From a virus, in the IMG/VR virus record IMGVR_UViG_3300031598_000016, positions 1-30,499 of that record: a stretch of 30,499 bases of DNA. The stretch is one strand, 5' to 3'. This document shows positions 1 to 8,643 of the stretch, piece after piece (position 1 is the first letter of the stretch; the number at the start of each line of letters is the position of its first letter). The notes beneath the pieces are model-generated. The model saw nothing but the letters and a program-made list of their open reading frames with translations, did no database searches and had not been told where the DNA came from. Both the position numbers and the translations under genes were made by a program.

Positions 1-213
1 AAAAGTTCTTTTCTCACCAACATATTGATATTCACCTGATTCATAAACTTCTTGTAGTAATTGTGATATTTTTTCTTTTATCATATCGATTGCTACTTCT
101 TGGTGATGTATCTTATGTAAGTCTTGTTCTTTCTTAAAGAAGAACAACTTTATGTTTTCTGTTATCAGTCTATCGAAGTATGCTGATAACGTATCTATGT
201 TAGATAGTCTCAT
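1..213 (-). CDS. Hypothetical protein, partial (N-terminal 71 residues)
   Basis: The gene starts at the ATG at 213, directly after the TAA of the aminotransferase gene (TAAATG), with a GAGGA Shine-Dalgarno upstream. It runs off the window at base 1, so only the first 71 residues are visible. These begin MRLSNIDTLSAYFDRLITEN and are predicted to be helical and charged, rich in Lys, Glu and Ile, with no catalytic motif I recognise. The immediate junction with the aminotransferase gene suggests the same transcript. No function is assigned. Confidence 0.75.
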   Translation of the reverse strand, partial: MRLSNIDTLSAYFDRLITENIKLFFFKKEQDLHKIHHQEVAIDMIKEKISQLLQEVYESGEYQYVGEKRTF

Positions 214-1359
214 TTATTCCTCAAAGTATTTGTTAACCCAATAGATAACATAGTCTATGTCTTCATCTGTCATAGCAGGATGACATGGTAGACTGATTAA
301 AGACTCCCAAATATTATCTGCTACAGGATAATCTCTGTAGTTAGTCTGTCTCAAGATACCATACTTATGTAATGGTTTAAAGTGAACTGAAGTATGAACA
401 TTTTTACTACTTAGGTAATCAATCAACCCATCTCTACTAACACTCATAGCACCACTCTTATCAGGAGCATAGTTCTTGTATTTAGGAACTCTAGCAATAT
501 AATACTGAACTGTGTCTGAGTGTGGTGGTCTTTTAATTTCACTAAACAATCTTTCATTATACTGTGATTGAATATGTCTACGTCTTTCTAAGTGAGCAGG
601 TAGTTTCTTCATCTGCTCTAAACATATAGCTGCCATAATGTCAATCATGTAATATTTGTAACCAAGAATATCTACTTGATAATCCCAAGAATATCCTGGC
701 TTACCACTTTGTCCTTGAGCTCTACTCCAAGTAGAAGATACACCAAACCAAGTCATATCTCTTACTTTACAATATAAATCGTAGTCATCAGTTGTAATCA
801 TACCACCATCACCACAAGGCATTGTCTTCACTGCTTGGAAAGACCACACAGCAACATCACCTTTCTTACCAGCACCTTCTACATAACAACTATGAGCAGT
901 ATCTTCTATAATCAAACCATCATAGAACTCTCTAATCTCATCTATTGGTGCAGGAATACCAGCCATGTTAACTGCGATAAGTGCGTCTGAGTTTCTTTTT
1001 AATCTTTTCTTAACATCATCAGGATCTATATTCAAATCGTCTTCTCTAACATCAACGATATTAGATGTGCAATCATTCCATAGTGGAATGGTAGCAGTTG
1101 CTATGAACGACATGGTAGGGTTAATAACATCTATTCCTTTGAATCCCATAGCTTTCATAACTAAGTCTTGTCCATGTGAAGCCGATGTTACTGCTACTGC
1201 ATATTTAGCACCAACCATCTCAGCAAACTTCTGTTCGAACTCTGCAACTTTAGGACCTTTACCCCACCAACCACTTTCGATTACTTCACGTATAGCCTGT
1301 ACTTCTTCTTCACCACCAAGTGGTCTTAATACGGGCAACATTGTATCTCTAATTTTCAT
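214..1359 (-). CDS. DegT/DnrJ/EryC1/StrS-family PLP-dependent sugar aminotransferase
   Basis: This 381-residue protein matches the DegT/DnrJ/EryC1/StrS aminotransferases, which transfer an amino group to nucleotide-linked keto-sugars. Visible hallmarks are the N-terminal glycine-rich strand region (residues 13-16), the EDTAHS segment whose Asp (about 153) would contact the PLP ring nitrogen, and SFQAVK with the Schiff-base Lys at about 178, followed by the GDGG turn. The open frame extends to a TTG at 1383, but the better start is the ATG at 1359: a perfect AGGAGG lies at 1366-1371, six bases upstream. That start still overlaps the preceding gene by 11 bases. It closes a cassette of glycosyltransferases and probably makes an amino-sugar donor. 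Whether the product decorates DNA, the virion or a host polymer is not shown. Confidence 0.9.
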   Translation of the reverse strand: MKIRDTMLPVLRPLGGEEEVQAIREVIESGWWGKGPKVAEFEQKFAEMVGAKYAVAVTSASHGQDLVMKAMGFKGIDVINPTMSFIATATIPLWNDCTSNIVDVREDDLNIDPDDVKKRLKRNSDALIAVNMAGIPAPIDEIREFYDGLIIEDTAHSCYVEGAGKKGDVAVWSFQAVKTMPCGDGGMITTDDYDLYCKVRDMTWFGVSSTWSRAQGQSGKPGYSWDYQVDILGYKYYMIDIMAAICLEQMKKLPAHLERRRHIQSQYNERLFSEIKRPPHSDTVQYYIARVPKYKNYAPDKSGAMSVSRDGLIDYLSSKNVHTSVHFKPLHKYGILRQTNYRDYPVADNIWESLISLPCHPAMTDEDIDYVIYWVNKYFEE

Positions 1360-1570
1360 TATTTTCCTCCTGAAATACTTCAACCATTAATACATTGGGA
1401 TCGTGTATCAATACCATACGACCCTCTTTAGTAAAGAACTTAGTAAATTGTCCTTGTTCAATAGTATCTGTGTCTACATTTCTAATTGTTTTTCTGTAAC
1501 CACCCTTGAAGTGTATTATCTGAGTGACATACTTTCCTTGCTTGGTTACACTTGACTCAAGATTCTTCAT
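1349..1570 (-). CDS. Small hypothetical protein (73 aa)
   Basis: This small gene lies between the GT-A gene and the aminotransferase, overlapping both ends. Two starts are possible, a GTG at 1576 and an ATG at 1570. I prefer 1570 because an AAGG-type ribosome site lies just upstream. The product is short and polar, with a probable beta-rich core (YVTQIIHFKGGYRKTIRN, then MVLIHDPNVLMVEVFQ). I do not recognise a family. Its close coupling to both neighbours supports real expression and a link to the sugar cassette, but gives no function. Confidence 0.65.
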   Translation of the reverse strand: MKNLESSVTKQGKYVTQIIHFKGGYRKTIRNVDTDTIEQGQFTKFFTKEGRMVLIHDPNVLMVEVFQEENNEN

Positions 1571-2402
1571 TTTCACCTTTCAAATGTGCTATCATATTAT
1601 CTATATCTGTTTCACTTTCTATTTTTTCAAAAACTTGACTTGAAACTTCATGATTTTCTTTTGCTATATCTTCAACATCTTCACCTGTTTCTTGAGCTCT
1701 AAGTCTATCTGGTCGAGTAATCATATTTCTTGAGCCTGCCCAATGATGATAAATCAAATCATCATAGATTGCATAATACAATGGATGTAAATTAGTCTTA
1801 TTACTTCTTGTCAATGGATAGTAATCATATCCACGTTCTGTTAACCATTGCGTAGTTCCACCCCACCAATTACTATTCTTATCTTTAATAATTTCTCTAA
1901 GATAATCAGTTAAGTTATCCTCTATAATATGTTTAGCTTCAAACAACATAAACATTGGGTGTGGTATCAAGTATAGTGGATTTCTATCCCACTCATGCAT
2001 TGGTTCTTGTGCTGATACAAATGGATACTCTTTTAACTTCTCATCTAAGAAATCAGAGATAGGTGCTATTGGAAAAGCATCTGAATCTAACAATAATATC
2101 TTGTCGGTTGATTTTACTTCGTGATTCTCTAACATATAATCTATTAGTTTACCCATCGAATAAACCCAATGTTGTGACCCTGATATAGCATCATCAAACT
2201 TATCTTTGTGTTTATCATAAACTACTGTGGTGTCAATATACTTACCATTCTGAACATCTTTTTCATATTTCCATCCATCTAATCCAGGTTGGTCTCCTAA
2301 TCTTGCATAAACCTTATATGGTTCTGAAATAAATCTTGCTAATTCTCTTTTCTGAATATCAATCCACTTATCACCTAAATGTAATGTAAGTATATGTAAC
2401 AC
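1557..2402 (-). CDS. GT-A-type glycosyltransferase
   Basis: The 281-residue product looks like a GT-A fold glycosyltransferase. The hydrophobic strand ending in LLLDSDAFPI supplies a D-x-D metal/nucleotide-sugar site at about 106-108. Downstream are aromatic-rich segments (PHPMFMLFEAKH, WWGGTTQWL) typical of acceptor regions. The frame stays open to an ATG at 2435, but the better start is the GTG at 2402: AGGAGG at 2410-2415 lies seven bases upstream, and the TAG of the preceding gene shares its G with this GTG (TAGTG). That geometry points to translational coupling to the fusion gene. The donor and acceptor sugars cannot be read from the sequence. Confidence 0.75.
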   Translation of the reverse strand: MLHILTLHLGDKWIDIQKRELARFISEPYKVYARLGDQPGLDGWKYEKDVQNGKYIDTTVVYDKHKDKFDDAISGSQHWVYSMGKLIDYMLENHEVKSTDKILLLDSDAFPIAPISDFLDEKLKEYPFVSAQEPMHEWDRNPLYLIPHPMFMLFEAKHIIEDNLTDYLREIIKDKNSNWWGGTTQWLTERGYDYYPLTRSNKTNLHPLYYAIYDDLIYHHWAGSRNMITRPDRLRAQETGEDVEDIAKENHEVSSQVFEKIESETDIDNMIAHLKGENEES

Positions 2403-4042
2403 TATTGAACCTCCTGTATCAAGTCGAATCCCCATTGTTCTTGAGTAATCAAATGAAATGGATATCCTTTATAACTTTTCATCTCAATAAACTTATCAAC
2501 ACCAACCTTACCCTCTTGCTTTATCTTCCTATTCTCTTCTAAACTTCTATGTGCTGATGGTTTCACCATGTGCATCCTACTGAAATAAAATCTTGGTTCT
2601 GCAAAGTTATAACCACCAATGTTTACACTATAGTTATACACCAAATCATCATCATCTTCACAACCAAAGAATCTAAACTTACCACTATCTTTACCAAATG
2701 GATGTATCTCTTTTGGTAATTCTATATTCTCATCTTCGATTTGTTTTCTCAACTTACTACTGAATACTAAATCTAAATCACCATTCTTATTCTTTCTTGC
2801 ATCCACTCCCATGACTGCTAAAATAGAACTATTACATATTGCATACTCTTCTTTTGGAAATCCCATCACGTCCATTATCTCAAGGTAGTTTATGTGACGA
2901 AGTGGATTTTCTACATTTCCCTTAAATACCTCTTCTTTAGGCATATAAAATGGTATGTATTCTTTACCATTAATTAATCTACCAATCATAGAAACTGCTC
3001 TATGATATCCGTGTTTAAGAAAACCACCAAAGAAGTTTACAGGATCGTTTACTAATGCTACTTGTATCTCTTCATCTGTCATTAGTTCTAAAGAATCATA
3101 ATACTCTTTAGTCATATTTTCCCAACCTTTTTCATGGTGACCTTCAACATTTTTTCTAAACTCAGCCCACATACAATTCCAATACTGATGATTCTTATCA
3201 TTAAGTTTAGCTTCTGCTTCTTTTTTAGTCTTCTCATCTGAGAAATATTCTGTAGCTTCTCTTACAGTTTTAATTTTCTTGTCATTGTGAATTATTTCTT
3301 TACCACCACTACCATGTTGTAACTCCATGTCTAAAAAATACTCTAAGTTGATTGGTGCAGTAGCTAACAAGTTCCTAACAAAATTTTGATAATTACTTTG
3401 TGCCATAAAATTACTAAAAAACTTAGGTGATTCTAAATAATCTCCATCTACTCTATCGCCAGCATTTTCTCTTGTGTAAGTATTGTAGTGATGTTCATGT
3501 AAAGAATGATAATCTTTACAACTATAAACTCCCTCTAAGTCTATCAATGTTGGTTTACCCTCAAACTCATATGTGTGAAACTCACAAAAATCATAAGCAA
3601 AACTATTACTCTGTATAGTTTTGTATTTTATTTTTGTAAACATCTCATCAAAATGTTCATCTGATTTTGTAGTAAGCCTCATTAACTTTTGTTCAAAACT
3701 ATCTTCTTTTGTAAATAGTTGCTGACATTCTTCAGCTATATATCCTCTACAGATATTATCCTCATCATAAATCATACCAACAAAATTTGGAACGATTGTG
3801 CTGTCATAGAAACCATTTGCGAATGCAGTTGGTAATGTATTTGCTCTGATATAATCTTGATCCCATACTTTGACAAAGTACTTATCTGTTTGATAGATAG
3901 TTCTATTGTGGTTTTCACTACCCCAACGACTATCTTTGTGTTTGACTTGCTTGTAACTGTTAAAATCTAAATCTTCGTATTTGAAGACACCATAAACATC
4001 TCCAATCAAAGATTCAAATTCAAATATTTTTGTAAAATTCAT
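2402..4042 (-). CDS. Three-part fusion: kinase-like, ParB/Srx-like and nucleotidyltransferase-like regions
   Basis: This 546-residue protein shows three recognisable modules. Residues ~45-185 resemble a protein/small-molecule kinase fold: a strand with a candidate ATP Lys (YFVKVW, K58), a YDF segment near 151 in the place of a catalytic loop, and GKPTLIDLEG (D168) in the place of the DFG metal-binding Asp. Residues ~320-370 carry GFLKHGYHRAVSM followed by IPFYM, like the G-x-H-R core of ParB/sulfiredoxin-type domains. Residues ~395-430 carry ICNSSILAVMG followed by GDLDLVF, like the strand and paired Asp residues (422, 424) of nucleotidyltransferases. It overlaps the GT2 gene start/stop (TAATG) and precedes the GT-A gene. 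A role in activating or transferring a sugar or phosphosugar is inferred; each module is divergent, and none is certain from sequence alone. Confidence 0.55.
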   Translation of the reverse strand: MNFTKIFEFESLIGDVYGVFKYEDLDFNSYKQVKHKDSRWGSENHNRTIYQTDKYFVKVWDQDYIRANTLPTAFANGFYDSTIVPNFVGMIYDEDNICRGYIAEECQQLFTKEDSFEQKLMRLTTKSDEHFDEMFTKIKYKTIQSNSFAYDFCEFHTYEFEGKPTLIDLEGVYSCKDYHSLHEHHYNTYTRENAGDRVDGDYLESPKFFSNFMAQSNYQNFVRNLLATAPINLEYFLDMELQHGSGGKEIIHNDKKIKTVREATEYFSDEKTKKEAEAKLNDKNHQYWNCMWAEFRKNVEGHHEKGWENMTKEYYDSLELMTDEEIQVALVNDPVNFFGGFLKHGYHRAVSMIGRLINGKEYIPFYMPKEEVFKGNVENPLRHINYLEIMDVMGFPKEEYAICNSSILAVMGVDARKNKNGDLDLVFSSKLRKQIEDENIELPKEIHPFGKDSGKFRFFGCEDDDDLVYNYSVNIGGYNFAEPRFYFSRMHMVKPSAHRSLEENRKIKQEGKVGVDKFIEMKSYKGYPFHLITQEQWGFDLIQEVQ

Positions 4043-4686
4043 TAGTTTCTATGATTCATTTCTTTACTAAAATTTTGATTGTAGAACAAATTCTGTTGTT
4101 CTTGCTTTTTCATTGTTTTAGGGTGATACAAACTTAACTCTTCGTGTGGTGGTAGATGTGCATATGTTTTACAACCATCTATCAATTCGTGTAAAGGTCT
4201 TTTCCACCTTATACTTTTGTCTCTACGAAACACACGACTTTGGTAGTCAGGATAATTTACCCAATTATTCTCTGTGACTCTCCATCTCCATTTTTCAATG
4301 TCTTCTTGTGTCATACCTTCAACTGTATTTACACGTGGTATCCAAATCAAATCAACTCCATCATTCATTTCTATTATTTGTTTTAGTTGTTCTAATAATG
4401 TTTCGTGTGGATATTCATCAGCATCTATGTGAAAGATGTAATCGCCTGTTGATTTTTCTATAACTGAGTTTTTTTGGTCTGAAAAGTTACCATCGAGTTT
4501 TCTTTTGTAAGCTATGATTTGTTTATGCTGTTCATGTCTTTCTATGATTGACTGAATATCTTTATCATCACCATCAACACAAATAACTATCTCATCTTCT
4601 TCATCAATACGTGTAAGTAACATTTCTAATAACTTATTTAGTTCATCAGATTCATTATGAACTGTAATTCCGTAACTTATTTTCAT
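4042..4686 (-). CDS. Family 2 glycosyltransferase (GT2)
   Basis: This 214-residue protein has a standard GT2 layout: an N-terminal strand SYGITVHNESDEL, a second strand IVICVDGDDKD, and IFHIDADEY with the D-x-D at 88-90 that binds metal and the nucleotide-sugar diphosphate. It is close to the size of a minimal GT-A catalytic domain. A lysine- and glutamine-rich C-terminus without membrane segments suggests a soluble enzyme. The start is the ATG at 4686, one base after the TAA of the preceding gene. It belongs to the run of sugar-transfer genes that fills the low-coordinate third of the window. Confidence 0.85.
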   Translation of the reverse strand: MKISYGITVHNESDELNKLLEMLLTRIDEEDEIVICVDGDDKDIQSIIERHEQHKQIIAYKRKLDGNFSDQKNSVIEKSTGDYIFHIDADEYPHETLLEQLKQIIEMNDGVDLIWIPRVNTVEGMTQEDIEKWRWRVTENNWVNYPDYQSRVFRRDKSIRWKRPLHELIDGCKTYAHLPPHEELSLYHPKTMKKQEQQNLFYNQNFSKEMNHRN

Positions 4687-4687
4687 A

Positions 4688-5146
4688 TTATCCTATAAAC
4701 TTAGGAGATATTATTTTTGAATAATCATATGCCAAAAGTCTAACTTGACTCATATTTGACATTTTATATGTTCTGTAAGCTTTATCTACTAATCCACCAA
4801 CCTTTGTTAGTTTTACATCATAGAATTTAAGTGGGTCTCCTCTACGTTCTCCTAGCTCCCATTGCCCCTCTTGAATTGCGTCTGTTCCAACAATACTTGC
4901 TAACCTTCTTAGGTGTTGATCTGAAACTAAATCCATACTTAGAGCATGAAGTTTTCTAACACTAAAATTTCCACCATATGGATACATTCCTGTAACTATT
5001 GCTAAAACTTCTTGGTTTGGTTGAGCGTCTCCAGACTTAGCCACTTTTTTATATCTAAATTGTAACATTTGACCAGTTTCAATTTTAGTTCTTGGTATCG
5101 TTTTACGAGCCAGTACTCTTGATTTGTGTAATCCGATTAATCCCAC
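4688..5146 (-). CDS. Hypothetical protein (152 aa)
   Basis: The product is a mixed basic protein of 152 residues with a Gly-rich middle (MYPYGGNFSVRKLHALSMDL) and no membrane segment or catalytic motif I recognise. The start is GTG at 5146: an AAAGGG site lies six bases upstream, and the G is shared with the TAG of the preceding gene (TAGTG). It sits between glycosyltransferases, but nothing in it looks like a sugar enzyme. A small virion or DNA-associated protein is possible. No function is assigned. Confidence 0.7.
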   Translation of the reverse strand: MGLIGLHKSRVLARKTIPRTKIETGQMLQFRYKKVAKSGDAQPNQEVLAIVTGMYPYGGNFSVRKLHALSMDLVSDQHLRRLASIVGTDAIQEGQWELGERRGDPLKFYDVKLTKVGGLVDKAYRTYKMSNMSQVRLLAYDYSKIISPKFIG

Positions 5147-5631
5147 TATTTACCCTTTTTATCTAAGTCTTTTATTATTCCCATATCTTGACACGCTTTG
5201 AAAAATTCATATTTAGCATAAACTTTTGCATTTTCTACATCAAGTCTCTTATCATAATTATCATACTTAGCACGTTCTTCTTCTGGTATTTCTGCTACTT
5301 TAGCATATTTCCAAACATAGTTTTTCTTGTCTGTAGCCTTGAATGATGCTTTGTCTTGTGGATCTTCATCGGGATATATTATGCCCAACTCACCCATATT
5401 AATAACACAAGGAAACCAAACAATACCTTTAGCTTCATCAAAATATTGTAAATCTTGAACTAACTGTGGACTTTGGTTTAAGTTATCAAGTAACTCAACA
5501 CTACCAGCTCTGTATCTTGTATCACTCATAAAACCACAGTTGAAACACATATAACTACTAAAATGTTCTTGCATCTCTTCGAAACAAGTATCTGAATCTT
5601 TACATACTGGACAAACTATTACTCTTTCCAT
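5146..5631 (-). CDS. Zinc-finger-like hypothetical protein
   Basis: The N-terminus has paired cysteines, CPVC at about 7-10 and CFNC at about 29-32, spaced like a zinc ribbon or treble clef. The remaining ~125 residues are acidic and aromatic (WFPCVINMGELGIIYPDEDP; YVWKYAKVAEIPEEER) with no recognised fold. The ATG start overlaps the TAA of the upstream GT4 gene (TAATG). Metal binding is inferred from cysteine spacing only. Nucleic-acid binding is possible, but so is a purely structural role. Confidence 0.65.
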   Translation of the reverse strand: MERVIVCPVCKDSDTCFEEMQEHFSSYMCFNCGFMSDTRYRAGSVELLDNLNQSPQLVQDLQYFDEAKGIVWFPCVINMGELGIIYPDEDPQDKASFKATDKKNYVWKYAKVAEIPEEERAKYDNYDKRLDVENAKVYAKYEFFKACQDMGIIKDLDKKGK

Positions 5632-7004
5632 TACATCTTCCTCAACTTAGGTAGTTTTATAACATCTTTTACTTTAGGTGCTTTAGGTTGTGGTGGTTTT
5701 ATTGCTCCTGTTTGTCCACCTGATATTTTCTTTAGTTTTGGTAATTTAAGACTTACTGCTTGTGGAACTTCACCAATCATTCTATCAATAGTCTCTACCA
5801 ATTTTACACCCATCTTACTTTTTGTAAACTTAACCTTGTTTGATTTTGCTAACTGATTAAATATAGGTGTATATTTCTTATAGTTTAAGAATACATCTTT
5901 CATCTTTGCTGATGCTTTACTGTAGTTTACACCAAACCAAGCCATACCATCAACAAACATATCCTTTGGAAATGCTTTCTTTGGAACTTTTACCAGACTA
6001 CCCTCAAGCGCTGTGCTTAAACTTGGTGGTAAGAAATCTAAATGTCCACTCCATGCTGAATATATAATTGGTTTACCTGTTAGTGATGCTTCAAGTAATG
6101 GTCTACCAAATCCTTCACCGTGTGTGAATGTAACGTGTGCTTTTACTTTAGGATGATTATACAACTCATTCATTTCTTCGTCTTCAAAGTCACCGTGCAT
6201 CAGATAAATATTTGGAAATATCTTAGCATCTACACTATCTTTGACAGTTTTAATCTTACTTAATATTTCTTCTCTATCCATTACTGAGAATGTAGCACTA
6301 CTTGTTTTTAGGATTAGTGCTGGTCTTTTCTTCTTACCTTTATTCTTAAAGGTTTCGACAAATGTTTTAATCAACATACCAACATCTTTTCTATCTTCAG
6401 TAAGATTACCTGCCAACCAATGTCCTGTAAATAAAAAACAAAATGATTCTGATATTTTATTCATTTCAGTAACTAAGTCTTCACTAAACTCATTTGTCTT
6501 ACCATAGATTTTTTCATCATAACCCTCAAATAAGACTTCGATAGGTGTTTTAACACCATGAACACCAACTACTTCTTTACCCTGCTTTTCCTCATACTTT
6601 GTCTGTAATATCATTTCTTTTACAAACTCTGCAGGTACTATGTTCAAATCCATCCTATTCATACCATCAACCCAATGTTTTGGTATAGCAGTTGCTTCTA
6701 AACCTGCAGTAATGCCCAAGTTCTTCTTCCCAATCTTTTGAAATTCATTAGGAACTGTAACTTGTATGTGCAAATCAGGCTGTTTATCTAACTTACCCTC
6801 ATATATCATTCTATCTAATATAAGTTTGTGGTCAGGATTCTGTTCGTTTAGTGCATTCATCGGTGTATTTCCCCAACGAAGTGATGCAATTCTTAAATCA
6901 TACTTATCAGATTTTATTAACTCTAAAGCTAAATCTCTTGCGTGAGCGCCATAACCACTTCGTGTAGCTACTGGCCCTTGAAACAAAATAAAAGGTTTTG
7001 TCAT
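5631..7004 (-). CDS. GT4-type (GT-B fold) glycosyltransferase
   Basis: This 457-residue protein has the two-lobed GT-B organisation. The N-terminal lobe includes the SGYGAHARDLA glycine-rich loop. The C-terminal lobe has HGEGFGRPLLEAS, giving the E-x7-E pair (about 297 and 305) that binds the donor nucleotide-sugar in GT4 enzymes, followed by GKPIIYSAWSG. A basic, proline-rich tail (about 420-457, many Lys and repeated PKL/KLPKL) extends beyond the catalytic domain and may bind nucleic acid or a partner. The start ATG has a Shine-Dalgarno (AGGAG) that overlaps the stop of the upstream GT4 gene. Donor and acceptor are unknown. Confidence 0.85.
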   Translation of the reverse strand: MTKPFILFQGPVATRSGYGAHARDLALELIKSDKYDLRIASLRWGNTPMNALNEQNPDHKLILDRMIYEGKLDKQPDLHIQVTVPNEFQKIGKKNLGITAGLEATAIPKHWVDGMNRMDLNIVPAEFVKEMILQTKYEEKQGKEVVGVHGVKTPIEVLFEGYDEKIYGKTNEFSEDLVTEMNKISESFCFLFTGHWLAGNLTEDRKDVGMLIKTFVETFKNKGKKKRPALILKTSSATFSVMDREEILSKIKTVKDSVDAKIFPNIYLMHGDFEDEEMNELYNHPKVKAHVTFTHGEGFGRPLLEASLTGKPIIYSAWSGHLDFLPPSLSTALEGSLVKVPKKAFPKDMFVDGMAWFGVNYSKASAKMKDVFLNYKKYTPIFNQLAKSNKVKFTKSKMGVKLVETIDRMIGEVPQAVSLKLPKLKKISGGQTGAIKPPQPKAPKVKDVIKLPKLRKM

Positions 7005-7012
7005 TATAACTC

Positions 7013-8395
7013 CTATACCTTATATAAGGTGAATCGTTTACGTGGTGTCCACTCTTCGAATGCAGTGTCTATATCTTTGATGAATCGTTTACTCATATTT
7101 TCTGCTGTCATACCTATCTCTTCTGTCTGAACAAACTCCATTCCTTTTTCACCACACTCTTTTCTTTTTTCTTCACCCATATCATAAAAATGCTTTAATC
7201 CATCTGCAGCATCGTCATAAGTTGGTCTATCATCAAAAATGTATGGTGTTGGTGGTGAACCTTGTAAGGAAAGACTAGATGGGAATACTGGATATACCCA
7301 ATCACCATGCTCTTTGTATCTTCCTCTATGATTAGATTGAAACTCATCAGTATAATCATCTACTGTAAGGTAAGAACCATCTTCTTTTTTGAAACCACAT
7401 TGGTCTTGTAATCCACCTGTAACATTTACTACTATAGGTGTTCCACACATTAGAGATTCACAAGTTCCTAATCCAAATCCTTCATTAGATGCGATATTAA
7501 TTGTAACATCAGCTATATTATACATCCAACACATTTGGTTGTTGTCTAACTTTTCATTTGAAAATATAACATCATAATCAGGACACATTTCTTTTACCAC
7601 TGCTGGTAAATCTGTTCCATTGTCGTCTATTGGTTGAGTATGCATTATCAATGCACATTTTTTGGATTCGTCTTTAGGTAACATATCACAAAATGTTTTA
7701 AATGCCAGTACAACGTCACCAGGTAATTTTCTACGAATATTTCTATTGTTCCAAAATACCACAAAATCATATTGTTTGTTACCAAAAGCGTGTTGCTTAT
7801 ACTTCTTAACTTTATCGTGATTTTTATGTAAAGCATCTATTGGCATAAAAACATTATGATTTATACCATGAGGAACATAAGTGTTATCCCAATCAGTTCT
7901 TGGTTTCTTCTGACATACATTATCTACGATATTAACTGTTTGTCGTGATATGTTCATAATCAAATCACAACTCTCATAAAATGGTTCATTCCATCTTGGA
8001 TAAGGTAAATTATCCCAAATATTGTAATAGAATATGGGAATGTTCTGTCTTAACTCATGTTCCATACTATATAACCACTGCCAAAATCTTGGGTCTGTAT
8101 AGTGTAATATAGCATCTGGCTTTTCAATAGCCATTATGCTTCTCAATATTTCATCATTACCGTAACCACTTATCGGGTATATCTTTAGATATGCATCTTT
8201 AATACCATAATCTTTGGATACTGATTCTGATATGTCTACAACATTTCCCTGTTCGGGATGTTTTATTGCTCCACCTATCTGAACCCAATCATACCTATCT
8301 AATGTACCGACAACAAATTCTCTTGACATTGTTCCGACACCACTTGACATACGTAAATCGTCTGACAGTAGCATAATCTTTTTCTTTTTTGCCAT
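7013..8395 (-). CDS. GT4-type (GT-B fold) glycosyltransferase
   Basis: The second GT-B enzyme is 460 residues long. Its N-terminal lobe opens with KKIMLLSDDLRMSSGVGTMS, and the C-terminal lobe has NEGFGLGTCESLMCGTPIV with the E-x7-E donor site (about 305 and 313). The segment VPHGINHNVF is also typical of GT4 enzymes. The frame is open to a GTG at 8413, but the ATG at 8395 is preferred: it lies one base after the TAA of the preceding gene and begins MAKKKK. It is distinct in sequence from the neighbouring GT4, so the pair does not look like a recent duplication. The two may act one after the other on the same glycan. Confidence 0.85.
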   Translation of the reverse strand: MAKKKKIMLLSDDLRMSSGVGTMSREFVVGTLDRYDWVQIGGAIKHPEQGNVVDISESVSKDYGIKDAYLKIYPISGYGNDEILRSIMAIEKPDAILHYTDPRFWQWLYSMEHELRQNIPIFYYNIWDNLPYPRWNEPFYESCDLIMNISRQTVNIVDNVCQKKPRTDWDNTYVPHGINHNVFMPIDALHKNHDKVKKYKQHAFGNKQYDFVVFWNNRNIRRKLPGDVVLAFKTFCDMLPKDESKKCALIMHTQPIDDNGTDLPAVVKEMCPDYDVIFSNEKLDNNQMCWMYNIADVTINIASNEGFGLGTCESLMCGTPIVVNVTGGLQDQCGFKKEDGSYLTVDDYTDEFQSNHRGRYKEHGDWVYPVFPSSLSLQGSPPTPYIFDDRPTYDDAADGLKHFYDMGEEKRKECGEKGMEFVQTEEIGMTAENMSKRFIKDIDTAFEEWTPRKRFTLYKV

Positions 8396-8396
8396 A

Positions 8397-8588
8397 TTAG
8401 TACCTACTACCACTTTGTGTTAGGTTGCTGTAAGACATTATCTTCTCTTGAAATTTTAAATCTGAACAATATAGATCCATTGAACGATTAACTAATTTTT
8501 GAAGAGTAAATTCCTCTTCAATACTCAGACCTTTAAACTTCTTATACAAATCGGTGAGAACTTTCACCGATGTTAGTTTGCTTTCCAT
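8397..8588 (-). CDS. Ribbon-helix-helix-like small DNA-binding protein
   Basis: The 63-residue product starts with a short beta-type stretch (KLTSVKVLTDLYKKFK) followed by two predicted helices (EEEFTLQKLVNRSMDLY, then DLKFQEKIMSYSN). This is the Arc/MetJ ribbon-helix-helix layout, so a dimeric DNA-binding regulator is likely. The ATG at 8588 has a GGAG site seven bases upstream and a candidate promoter at 8615-8643. It is the first gene after that promoter and leads directly into the GT4 genes, a fitting place for a regulator of the sugar cassette. Target sites are not known. Confidence 0.6.
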   Translation of the reverse strand: MESKLTSVKVLTDLYKKFKGLSIEEEFTLQKLVNRSMDLYCSDLKFQEKIMSYSNLTQSGSRY

Positions 8589-8614
8589 ATAATAACTCCA
8601 TTCATATATATATA

Positions 8615-8643
8615 AATATAGATATACTAAGAAATAAACACAA
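8615..8643 (-). promoter_or_regulatory. Candidate sigma70-like promoter of the sugar cassette
   Basis: Minus-strand -35 TTGTGT (8638-8643) and -10 TATATT (8615-8620) are separated by 17 bases. The -35 lies in the last codons of the SLOG gene. Transcription would start near 8608, about 20 bases upstream of the ribbon-helix-helix ATG. The -35 match is weak and the region is AT-rich, so this is a moderate call. Confidence 0.4.

Noticed and set aside
965-1390. Plus-strand open frame of 141 residues opposite the aminotransferase gene
   Set aside because: It is the antisense shadow of a well-supported DegT gene, has no ribosome site and a composition unlike the real genes. The same applies to other plus-strand frames in the window.
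4688-5631. Assigning the two small genes in the sugar cassette as sugar enzymes
   Set aside because: Neither shows any sugar-enzyme motif; position in the cassette alone is not enough.
7648-7836. Minus-strand 62-residue open frame inside the GT4 gene
   Set aside because: It is out of frame within a gene with clear GT4 motifs and has no ribosome site.
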